From Hirudo medicinalis (Eukaryota; Annelida; Clitellata; Hirudinida; Hirudinidae), in contig MPNW01000168.1 of NCBI GenBank assembly GCA_011800805.1, positions 8,839 to 72,838 of the forward strand: DNA of 64,000 nucleotides, read 5' to 3'. Under the pieces are notes generated by a model, which had not been told where the DNA came from, searched no databases, and saw only the letters and a program-made list of their open reading frames with translations. Positions 12,201 through 23,800 of this stretch are shown here, piece by piece (position 1 is the first letter of the stretch; every line of letters begins with the position of its first letter). The position numbers and the translations under genes are program-made.

Positions 12201-13660
12201 AACCACATGGACTGGAAACTTAATGAATTCGAAATGCAATTGAACAACGCCATCTCTCTTGGGCACAAAAAGAAGTTTTCAAAGATGGAGAAAGCTATCT
12301 TTCTTATTGATATTATTAATAGAATATTATTTATTACGCGGCACCATTGAACCCGTGTGCCAGGGAAACCAACTTGGCCACACGTGAAGTGTCAGGTGGT
12401 CGAAATATACGAATGTTTTCTGTCTCAGCCGACCTCTGAGACAAATGTTTCCTTTCAATAAGTAATAGTATCAATTAATTACTATTAATTTGTACTTCTG
12501 GAGCAAATTCTTCCTCTTAACTATGGCCTGTTGTGCTTATTCAATTAAGTTAATAACCCAGATGAAGAATAGAGTTCTGCTTTCAAACAAACATCATGAG
12601 TCTTTCTGAGATTTCAACCAGACCAAACATGGGGCCTTCCATTGATGGCATGTGTTGTTAACTTAAACTGATTCTATTCCTCTACAACAGTTGTGTTTCT
12701 ATGCCGTTCTATGTTAAAATATCCTTCAAATTTGGTCCTTTAACTTCAGTCTTCATTTTGGGACAACACAAAGGCTTGATTCTTCAACTTCAGAAATCTC
12801 AAGACATTGACATCTTAATCCATCTTTATCTCAGGTGGTTTACAGAGCTCTCTAGATCATGCTAAATCATGAACACGTTGTTGCAGACAACGATTTCAAA
12901 TTGTGGACATACAACACAAATACAATACAAATCCAAAACAAATACATAAATTACAATATAAATTCAACACAAATCCATCGAAAATACAAAACAAATACAA
13001 GACAAACATAATAATAAGTAAAATAATTTAATTTATCAAAATAATGTGATTTGACAAAAACACTTTTTGTCTTGAAAAATGTTGTCGGAAAAAGATATTT
13101 GTCATGTCGTCATGGAAACCCCATTTGCATAATTTATGGACTCAACTGGTTTGTTATCAAAGAACTTGATTAAATGATGGAAAGAAAGGATTAAAAGTAA
13201 TTGTAAAGGAGCATATTGTTCTGCATTATTTTGAGGAATAACATAATAACGGAAAAGACTGGATTTGGTAAAAGGCGTGTTAAGCAACATCGGGAGCTTA
13301 CAATAAATTTTCATGAAACGAAAAATTTGTAATAATTGTCTTCCCTCAAATCAATGAATGGCAATGATTTGCTTTTTATTGTTCAATCAATCAATCCTCT
13401 TCATTAGCGGGCATATTTCTTTTTTTTTGAGGAATAAAAAATGAAAATGAATAAAAATCCAAGGAAACAAATTCATTCCATCAATTACCTACCTTCTCGT
13501 TCCTTACTCTTTCCTTCCGCGATGGTATTATGACAGACTTTCTTTTTAAAACAAAAATTAGCAAAATGCTTTTTCTTCTTGTCCGACAAGCAGTTTACAA
13601 TTATTCGTTGAAATAGATTTTTTTCACAATTAGAAATCAACTTCAAAGTTGTTGCGGTGC
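9229..13660. other. Intergenic region, no gene recognised
   Basis: About 4.4 kb with scattered short open frames on both strands, none with splice-linked partners or recognisable motifs. The stretch 11700-12260 is less AT-rich than its surroundings and carries overlapping frames of about 70-105 codons on both strands, but none resembles a known family. It might be regulatory or an old repeat. Confidence 0.5.
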
Positions 13661-13665
13661 TCTTA

Positions 13666-13730
13666 TTGGTTGATTGAGCACGCCAATCAAGATACGCCAA
13701 TCAAAGAACTAAAACTGCCTCTATATAAAA
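13666..13730 (+). promoter_or_regulatory. Core promoter of the P450 gene (CCAAT boxes and TATA box)
   Basis: TATATAAAA at 13722-13730 is a good TATA box. Two copies of CGCCAATCAA lie at 13681-13690 and 13695-13704, and an inverted CCAAT (ATTGG) lies just upstream at about 13666. The P450 start codon is about 250 bases downstream. A possible 5' UTR intron runs from the donor GTGAGC near 13812 to the acceptor TTTTCAAG just before the ATG at 13978. Confidence 0.6.
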
Positions 13731-13977
13731 AGGAGAATCGATAGTCAAGTTCCATACTTTCGGACTCTGCCGGTGACGTCTGCTATTCTTTGGAAGGCTT
13801 TTGAAATCCAAGTGAGCTTTTGCTTTCAACGTTGCTCGGTTGCCTAATTAGTCTGTTGATTGACCCATTGAAATACGATCAATTATGATTAATTGATCAC
13901 CTCATTGGTCAAATTGATAAAGGACTTCTCGGAGGGATGCAGCGATTACATTTGATTGTTTTATTTATTTTCAAGAA

Positions 13978-15746
13978 ATGATCGTTCCGATTGCTGTGGC
14001 TTCTCTTCTCACCTTCTGTCTTCTACGTCACTTCCTGTCAAGAAAAAGGTTGGACATGTCAATTTGGCACTCGATTTCGCTTCAAGTAGCAGCATTAATT
14101 TTGTGCGGAGTTTGCGTGGAATGAGAAAAAATCGGTATTTTCAGAGATGCAATCAAACATGTGTTTCTAGGAATAAGTTTTGAATTTTATTAGTTCCACG
14201 AAAAAGTTATGAATGTTCTGTTGTTTTGAAGCACCTAACATGTTATCGATGTTATTATCATTATAAAATATGTATTTATTTTTGATACTTGTTAAAATTA
14301 ATAATCGGTTAAGTTTTTATTATGAATTAATTGGTGAGAGAAACAGTCCGGATGTGGAAATTATCCGGATGTGTTTGTCAGATGGAGTTCAGGCGATTGA
14401 TTGTTTTATTTTTCATGTCGTGTCTTCGCATGAAGAATTTTAATAGAAACGTTCAAGAGAATTCGCCACGCCTTTTGCCACCGGCACATGAAAGAGACCC
14501 GGCTAATTACCACGTGTTCAATTTCCACCCAAAAAAACTTCACTCCAGGAAACCGGAACTTTTTGATGATGGATGAGAACTCATGTTTTCCGCTTAATCT
14601 AAGTCTACATAACATCTTCAAGGAGTTTCTTATAACGAGTTTCTCACGAAAAAAAAATTTAAAATTTCCAAGCATTTCCACGCCGAAGAAAGTCGAAGAT
14701 TTGAAAAACAAGAGGATATTTTTCATCTTAAAAACCGACGTCGTATTAAAGAAACAAACCACATCGCTTGACTGGTCTGGTTCTGTGTCTAATAATTGAT
14801 ATGTTTCGATAATTATTACCGCTCTGGACGGTTAAGATGGATCTCCAACCAGCAACCTGATCGATTGTGAGCCGACAGTTCCATGTGTTTGGAATAATTT
14901 CTCATGCTAAATGTTCTTTCAACAACCCCCCCTTCCAATCTGTCAAGTGGGACCTCTTTACTCCGGAGTCGTCGTCGTCTGTTTTTACGGACTCCTTCTA
15001 CATTCCCTGCGTAAACTAACTAGAGATTAAATCATATCCGAGTCGCTTTGCAAAAACTTGCTCCGAACGCGTATTAATTCCATCTAATGCTTTTCCAACA
15101 TCGACGAACAAATTAATCGGAAGATTGTGATTTCGCACATGAAGTTGTTTACATTAGCTAAGGCAGGGTGCGTTTTTATTGGCAGAATTCTTTTGTTCCT
15201 TAAAAACAATGGATCATGATGGAGAATCATTGAAATAACAAACCGACTTTCTATTGAACACTGAAATAATAAAATGTCTCCTGTGATTTCAGAGCGAGCC
15301 TCAGTCAAATATCCTTCTTCGATCGCAGTGTGTTATCGCCTTCTGATTGACGGATGTCTTGCTTCAAGACTTTGAAGTGTCACTTTTGACAACTTCATAA
15401 TATTATCTGTCAAGCGATTTTTGTTCGGGTTTGATTTCCATTTAAGAGCTACAAGAAACACCCCGTGCTGAGTTTGGTAACCACTGATTTCACACAGCGG
15501 TGGCCTGCTTTGAAAGGACCACAAAGGTCGAAAGGAATTTTTCAAATGTTCTTCAGCTTTCGGGGACGCTTTTAAAACTCCATAAACTTTCTATTTAAAC
15601 GTTTCTGAATCTTATTTGACAATGAAGGAGCGTAAACAGTGTTTAGACATTTCGGTCCTTCAGGAGCGCTGGGGGTCCCACTGGGGGTCCTCCGCCTTTT
15701 ATTCGCCGATCCATGGCTTATTCAAAGAGTAGAAATTTTTCTGAGA

Positions 15747-15780
<34 letters not shown>

Positions 15781-17570
15781 AAGTTTTGTAAGAGTTTTGT
15801 ATCCTTCCAAGTGGATTACTTCTGTCCGAACCTACAATCAACTATTAACCTATTCCAGACGACCAGGTGAACCCCCACTAGTTCCCGGGCATGTCGTCTG
15901 GGGCAATGGAGCGACTTTTGCTAAGGATGCTGTGGCGTTTCTTCTGGAAAGCAGGAAGAAATATGGAAACGTGTTCACAATTTGCCTCCTCAACTGCCAC
16001 ATGACAATCCTCATGGACCACAGAGACTTTGAACTTCTTGGGAAAGAGAAGAATTTTGACTTTGATCAGATTCAAAAACAGGTGAGAAGATTAAAAATGG
16101 CTATAGTTTTAATAGTTTCTTGCAGACGGCTGTAAATTTACAAAATTTGTATTAATTTAGGATGATTAATTTGTAAATATATTTCTTACAATTTACAATC
16201 CCTTCTCAAAATATACACCTCCTTCCACCAATCAACTACAGGTGAACTGGAATGTTTTCCATTTCGTGCTGAAAGAGCCACGTAAAATGATGAAGGAGAC
16301 GGCCAAGTGGGTTAAAGGGAAAGCTTTGGTCAAAAGTTTATCGAGGTTCATCAGCAATCTGTCGACTTCTTACTGCAAGATGGATGGTAAGGCAGATGAC
16401 GGAAGAATGGAAGGTCCTTGCAATCCCTCTGAGAGACCGCTGTCTCTTGATGGAGCCTGGACTCAAATAGGTGAGAAATGATTGACAGGCTGTCTTATTT
16501 TATAAATGAAATTGATAAATAAAACAATTTGAAATTGTTTTGTTAAATAATAATAATGTATTAAAGGTATTATTTATTAAGTGTATAATTATTTACACTT
16601 CCTCACAACAAGGACTGAGAGTGTTCGCGAGTAGGACCATATTTGCCTCGATATTCAACACGATATTCGGATACAGCGACAATAAGCCATTCGACTCCAG
16701 CAAGGCCTATAAGAACTTTGACATCTTCCACAAGTACTTCAACTACTTCTGGCTCGGTCTGCCGAAAATGTTCTTCCCGGAAGCTCTAGCGGCGCTGGAA
16801 CAACTCTTGACCTTCCCAGAAGCTGAGGATCTCCTGGAAAGGGATGATTTGTCCGAGTACGTGAAAAATGCCATCAATTACATGAGAGAGAGCGGACAGA
16901 CCGACGCCGACATCAAGGGTCATAATTTGGTCTTCCTTCACGTCAACTACAACGTCTTCAGAGTGTCCTTCTGGATCCTGTACCATCTGCTCGAAAATAA
17001 GGAAGCCATGGATGAACTGAAGAAGGAAATGAATGACATCTTCGACGAGAAGTTCGATGAGGAGAATAACACGGCTGCCATGACGATCAAAGACGTTGAA
17101 AACATGGAAGTGCTCGGTTAGATTAAGTGTGAAATATCTCGGATCGATAACAAGCTTGTTTATGTAGGAGATGTTTATGCATTACAACAACATTGGTAAA
17201 CATGGCAGTAATAACTGTTTTACATTTACAATTTCGTTCCATTAATAGCAACAGCAATAATGACATTAATAATATTATCAACTGCCACAAATTACATTAC
17301 AATTACACAATATAACTCTTCTAAATAATTTATTAGTCATTTCTAAATAATATCGGAATAATGAAAAAGCAACATGGCGAATTCAATCCAGGAAGCTTGG
17401 TGAACGAAAGCTTCAGGATGTCTAGTGGGGTTTTCATGGTTCGTCACGTGACCAAGGACACTGAGTTCACGTCGAGCGACGGAAGTTTGCACCTGGTAAG
17501 GAAAGGTGACAAGGTGGCCATTTATCCACCAGCCATCCACAAGGACCCTGAACTCTTCAAAGATCCATCG
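13978..17570 (+). CDS. Cytochrome P450, CYP7/CYP8-like, N-terminal part only
   Basis: Five exons join in frame: 13978-14048, 15859-16081, 16242-16470, 16613-17116, 17392-17570. Exon 1 is a hydrophobic signal anchor (MIVPIAVASLLTFCLLR, then RK), so the enzyme is expected to sit in the ER membrane. The next exon supplies the proline-rich hinge RRPGEPPLVPG. Later parts match the CYP7/CYP8 group: VLGSLVNESFRM (helix K ExxR region, here ESFR) and GDKVAIYPPAIHKDPELFKDP. The expected last part, with the heme-binding FxxGxxxCxG loop, is missing. After the donor at 17571 only microsatellite and BLTP1 sequence follow. Relatives act on sterols or prostanoids, but the substrate cannot be told here. About 400 residues are present out of the usual 500. 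This is either a misassembly or a truncated gene. Confidence 0.85.
15751..15776. repeat. (AG)n microsatellite
   Basis: Thirteen AG units in the first long intron of the P450 gene. They happen to be open in the frame of P450 exon 2, which extends that exon's open frame upstream without being coding. Confidence 0.9.
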
Positions 17571-17844
17571 GTTAGTATTTCACTTGTTTAGTTATTTGAC
17601 TCCAGCTGACTATTAAATTTATTCATGTTAATTGTGGGCGATGATAGTTATGGCGTTTATTATTATTGTTGTTGTTGTTGTTGTTGTTGTTGTTATTGTT
17701 ATTGTTATTATTATTATTACGTTATTAAATGATTGTGATGTGATGTTAAGTGATGTTATTCTTGTTATGAAATGCACCATTGCCATCTTAAATACATATT
17801 TTAACATTAAACATGCATTAATTAAAAATGTGTTTATTAATTAG
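17571..17844. other. Junction between a 3'-truncated P450 and a 5'-truncated BLTP1
   Basis: The last P450 exon ends at 17570 and the first BLTP1 exon begins at 17845. The P450 heme-binding exons and the first two thirds of BLTP1 should both lie between them but do not. The stretch contains a GTT/ATT microsatellite (about 17656-17720), the kind of sequence where assemblies are wrongly joined or deletions occur. Confidence 0.75.
17656..17720. repeat. (GTT)n/(ATT)n microsatellite
   Basis: Runs of GTT flanked by ATT units, located in the P450/BLTP1 junction. Confidence 0.9.
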
Positions 17845-20800
17845 ATAGGAGAAGTGACAAGTGTTGGAGTAGCAGGAACAAAGTCAAAGTTCACGATCCA
17901 TCTGCTGAAACACAACTTGAGTTTCAGTTCAAAAGTGAGTTGTTGGGATGAGATGCAGTGGAGAGTTGCTTGGAGAGCATTCAATGCCCTGAATGGGTTT
18001 TCATGTTTTCTTTCAATTGACGCTATTCTTCCTGAATACTACGTGTTCAGGCTTTGGGAGTGCAAAGCTATTTGTGGAAGCAAATAGTTGGAAATAAGTG
18101 TGTGAGTTTGTCTTTCGTGGCTCTTCAAGGTTCGTGTTAGATGTTTTGTTCTTTAGTGAAAGTCTGACAATTCGTGTTGTCTTGCATATTCACGAGCTTG
18201 TTTTATAAATGTCAACCTCGAAAGACACATTCGAGAAATAATTAATAGTTAGATAATTAATAATTAGGTGATTAATGGTTGAGTAATTAAAAGTTAAGTA
18301 ATTAATAGAGGTTAAAAGTTTATTTTATTGATGGAATGCCATCATTTTTTAAGTTAATTTCTGTTTTCATTAAGAATTACTTCCAACAAGAAAAATTATG
18401 ATACAAATTATAATGTTAAAGTATTTGCTGAAGAGAAGAATTCTTTGGTTTAAAGTTTCTATGTGCATGGAATCTCATGGTTTTGTTGGGATATCTGTAG
18501 ACACACTACATATACTACATATACTTCCCAGTAACCTTTAGACCTTTAATCATCATTCCTTAACTGTTATCATTAGTCAGTAGTCTTTAAAACTCAATCA
18601 TTCGTTCCTGTCAAGGCTGAAACACTGTGGTAGAACAGAAATGTATGTTATTATCCACAAGCTGCATGTTAACTCCATCACTTTACTTTCGTTCTCAGAT
18701 ATGTTTATTATTATGTGTACATAATGATATGTGTACAAATGAGTTTTCAACTTTTGTTGTGAATTGTATTTTATTTTTTTGTTCCTTTTTGACTTTTAAT
18801 GAAATTGCAGAGCTACTACATGTTTTCTGCCTGCTATCGATTTATAAATTCAAACAAGGTTCTCCACCATGATTTGAATAATTCCAGGTAAATGTGCCCT
18901 CCAATATTCCTACATCTGCAAGCATAGCACTTCCTCCCATTCATGTGCAGGCTGAATATTTGCTTCAGCAACAAGCACCTGAAGACTTGAGCTCTAACAA
19001 TCAGAACACTTTCACTGATGGAATGGTTTTGAGAGAGGGTAATTACTTGAAGGCCATAGCTGAGGTCGGAGCCTTCGAGCACGTCCTCACTACTGATCTT
19101 CTCAATCATCTTGTCTTTGTTCAGAAGGTGTTTATGAAGGTCAGTTATAGGTCGATATAGGTATTTATTGAAATAACAGTTACATTTACTGTAACTAACG
19201 ATTACATTTATGATAATTAATTAACAGGAGGTTAACGAAGTCGTACAAAAAGTATCCGGTTCCGATCAACCGGTGTTTCTCTGGTCGGACACTTTAATAG
19301 CTCCAACAGAAAGAAGGACCCCCCTCCTCTATTCATTCTTGTTCAGACTCAAGGTTTCCTATTTGATATTGGTCTTGAAATTAATGCTCAATCAACCATC
19401 CATTATTCCTTTCTTGAGTAGATTTTAATATTAAAATACCATTTATCTTAAACTGCCTCTCGTCTTTGGATGTTCTTAGAGTCTGCAAATTACGGCCACC
19501 ACCCCGACTAACAATGCCGTCAGATTAGAGACAGGGAAGATAGAATTCGAATTGTCCAACAGAGTGAGAAGGATCGAGAGCTCCAACAAGCCGGCCGCAC
19601 GCGATAACAACATGTTTGAAACTCGGGTTAGTGTTTAAATGTAAACTTTGAAAATAAAAAAGTGTTTGTTGAAAAACTTGTTCTATAGAATATTAAGATG
19701 TTTAAAAGCAGGAAATTAATAGAATTTCACTGAGATGTTTGGGGAATTGAATTATTGTTTATTGATGATTTATTCCTTAAATACTTTAAAAGGTTCCAAA
19801 AGTCTTTTTTCAAGTCAAAGTTGATCTAAATTTAGCATTGGGTACTCTAATAAAGAACCCCATGTTCGAAGAGGCCGAAGCAGAATTTCCTCACTTGGCT
19901 TCTTTTGCCACAAGTATCACTCTCCGAAATGCACTTCAAGTAATTTCATATTTTGATAATATTTCATGAATAGATTGATTGAAGAGGATGTTGTTTAAAA
20001 ATTTGAGGATGAAATCATAGCCGGTGCTTCAATGGATCAGGAAGCCCTTCTGATAACTCTCAAGAGGCCCATCATCTTTGTGCTTCCGTCCGCTTTCGAT
20101 AAAGGTGTCGAATTAATTTCAATAGAAACGGATTCAAAGCTTGGATAAGTTGATAGTTCTTTGACAAATTACTTGTTTGCAGCCATTTTGGTGTGGCTGA
20201 ATTACAGAAATGCTTATGAGTATTGGATGGAGCAGAGGATGGCTCTCAACAAGGAAATTCAAATGGCCACCCAGCAAGTGTTGACGAAGATTCCTCCTTT
20301 GACTGAGGGTTCACTAGGAATTCTTTTCCTTCAAATGACTGTTGATGATCTTGGAATTTGTTTGCCCATGAACCCATTGACTCAGGTTTGTTCTCAAATA
20401 GTTTATGGCATCTATTGTAATGAGTGCTACTAATAATGCTGATGCTGATGCTGCTGCTGCTGATGATGATGATGACGATGACAATAATATTAATAATAAT
20501 AATAATAATAACAATAATAAATGAGGATTGCTTAGCTGCTTACATACTGTTTAGCTTTCTTTGTTAATGATGTTATTTTCCATGCAATCCTGCATTTGCA
20601 GAAGGGATTTTCAGTCAATCGAGAAGATTCTGGCTTTTGTGGAGCTGTGGTCCTCACCCTTGAGAATGCTCAGATATCAGCATGTTCTTATGGTTCTTTT
20701 GTCTGCAAAGGAAAGTTCACAGGTTTTACAATTAGCTGTTTTTCTTTGATTAAATCATCTTTAGAATTTGATCAAATGATTTTAATATAGGTTTCTGTTT

Positions 20801-23800
20801 GAGATTTGCGGAAGATTTTGAGGTCTCTTGGGATGATTGGAAACCAGAAAAGTCCTATGAGTTTATCATGAATGCTCTTGTTGTACCTAACGGAACATTT
20901 GAGATGTGCTCCAGGACGATAAATTTAAGACCAGTCACCGATGAAAGAAAGAACCCTCCTCCCTTCACAAGGGCTGGTTCCAACCAGAGCCAGTCAAACA
21001 ATGCCAAGTGGATACTCAACATTTTGTGGCAGATGAAAGGAATAGATATTCACTTGGACACCAACATTGGGAAAAGACTCAATATGGTGTGGAATACATT
21101 GACTTCACTCGCAGGAGAAACACAACTGGATGATGCCGCTCTGACCAATGTTCAAGACGTTCCAACTCGGGTTTGAAGCCATCGATTACCATCTACGAGA
21201 TGATTATTTTGATTCTAGATCATTCTTTGAAAAATTAGGTGGAGCAAGTTGCACGCAAACAGAGTGCCATACTGCAAGACGATCTCCCTGAATTCGTGTT
21301 TGATCTGACCCTGGATTCAAAAACCAGAGCACGTCTCATTGAAAATGAAATGAACGAACAAGTAATAGCTATTTTTTGCAAACTTCCAGTTCCGTTCCAT
21401 TGATTCGTACGTTAATTTAAACAGGCCAAAGTTGTTCAAGATTTGAAGATGTTGAGGGCAAGCAGGAACACAATCGAAGAAGAAGAGAGAAAACTTCAAG
21501 GCTTGCAGGCTGCTCTCTTCAATGATTTCAGACAGGACATCATCAAACGGTTCAGATACCACAGCACTTCAAAGAAAGCAACAGAAAGCAAGCTTTCCAG
21601 CCTAACACTCAGTGATCACTCTCATTCGAGATCAACATCAGTGGCTGGCATTAAGGTATCCTTTGCCTTTTTGAGACTCCGTTATTACGAAGATAGCCAT
21701 TAGCATAATTACTCCTCATATACACAGCTTCATGAAGACACAAACATCAAGGAAGTAATTGAATCTAAGAATGTAGAGCCACACAGAGTTCTGGAATCAC
21801 ATTCACAGACCCTCAAAGTTACTCCGAGCCACTTAAGAACCCACTCGTTCGATGTCTCGCAACTAATCCATTCCAAGGTCGACGAGGACGTCCTCGACGG
21901 TCCGAGACCGAACCTGGCCAACCCCATCGAAGAAGAGCAGTTCAACACTCAGCTCCCTCAGGCTCCCACAATTCTTTCCAGTCAATCAATAGGCAAGGCC
22001 CCGTTGCCAGAAGTGACATTTGAAGAAGATTTCAGGCTTTTGGAATTCTCAGATGAAGATTTTGACTACGAAGATTTTATCGACAGTCACGAATCTAAAG
22101 ATACCGATTTATCCAGGTGGGTAAAAATGTTAATGTCGAATGAGCCGAAAGTGTCGTTCAAATATTCTTCATGGAGTCGCTTGTGCATGCAGGAATCAGA
22201 ATCTTCCAAAAACGACAAAGCAAATTGTTGAGCCAGCCATTGATTTTGAGTTGGATGTAAGGGCTGAAATTGACAGTGGAAAGTGTGTACTGCATCCCAA
22301 GGAATCGAAAGTCGAACAAACAACAGAATTTGATATCTCTCTTTTTTCTAAAAAGTAAGATTCCGCTTAAAAGATTATACTGAAATCCTTTGTTATTTTT
22401 CTCATTTAAATGTCAAGGACTAAGTCATCTCCAAAATTGTTTGAAAAGAAAAGATCTGCCAAAAAGCAGGCGGATTATTTCATCACGCAAGCCAATCGCA
22501 TCGCAATGGTGCCGAACAACAACACCGTCTTCTTCATTCCAGGAGTCGAAGTCAAGGTGAACAGGCTCGAGTTTATTGTTTTGGTGCACTTCTTATTTTC
22601 AGTGCACTTCTGCCTCGGTGGCCACTTTCGTGAGCAATCGTGAAATGCGTGCACAATTACAAATTGTATGGCTATGTAATTTACTGGGACTGTTTATTCA
22701 AATATTTTTTATTTTAGATATGGTTTAATTTATTTTTAATCGAAATGTTTGCCTTAGAACGTGTCTGCCATTTTGCAGCTCCATTACAACTCGAGAACCT
22801 TGACGACCGCCGACGACGGCCGACAAGAAAAGCCAAAGAAAGTTCTCGGAATCAAGAAGGCCAACTTGTACGCCTGGTTCTCGATACAGCAACTTCCAGA
22901 GGTGTGCGACCGAGTTCATTTTTAATTTCGGTCGACTTTCTTCTTTTCCAATCTATTGATTATTTTTATTATTAGTCATCAATTTCCTTTGAATCATGAC
23001 TAATGATTGGAAGTCAATAATTTTTAATGTTTTCATTATAATAACTCTGAATTTTTACTTTTATTTCTTTGACATGTTTATTTCATCTTTTGCAGGAGAT
23101 GCTCATCAGCACATCACTTCTCGATTTCCTCGAGCAAGCCATTGAACCAATTCCCATTGAACCCCTGAAAAAAGCTTCTTTCAAACTCAATGGTATTTCA
23201 ACAATTTCAACAATTGATTTAAGCGTTCATTCATCATCGTTGTATGTTGCATTCAGCTGTGCACTCTCAAATGAGTCAGTCCTTGGGTAGTTTTGGGTCA
23301 TCATTCGCATCCTCGAATGTCCAGCCCTACACGTCCTTTCCTGTCGACGTGGTTGTTTACATTCGAGTTCAACCATCCATGGTCAGATTCACCTGCCTGC
23401 CGGTGTCGAGGGTCGAGTGCCTCCTCAGGGTTCCTTCCCTCGATATTGTCTTTTCGACAAAGAAAGTTGACAACTATCTTGCAGAATCTGCGTTCTCAAA
23501 AAAAGGTTGCATGATGTTTTGGACATTTAATCTCGAAGCGTTCGTACCAAAATACGATCAACCAATCAAAATGGTTTGCAGATCGACAAATGTTGCTGGC
23601 TCTGGACGTGGCACAGGGCGGTGGCTTGAGCGTGTCGGCGTGCATGAATGATTTCTCTCTATACATTTTCCACCCTTACGGTGGCGGACAAAAGAAAACG
23701 TCTGGCACCAATATTGGATCCACCCAGAGCAAAGGTTTGAAATTCATCTCAGGGATTTTCAAATTGGTTTCCATCATGATTCAATGTGACTCCCTAATTA

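Noticed and set aside
11703..12266. Overlapping open frames of 70-105 codons on both strands
   Set aside because: No splice partners, no motif and no bias to one strand; probably chance frames in a less AT-rich patch.
14331..14799. Frames of 81, 118 and 103 codons in P450 intron 1
   Set aside because: They overlap each other on opposite strands inside an intron and show no domain or conserved pattern.
15713..15858. Open frame running into P450 exon 2 with an ATG at 15713
   Set aside because: It crosses an AG microsatellite and lacks P450 features. A proper acceptor at 15858 and a true anchor exon at 13978 explain the gene better.
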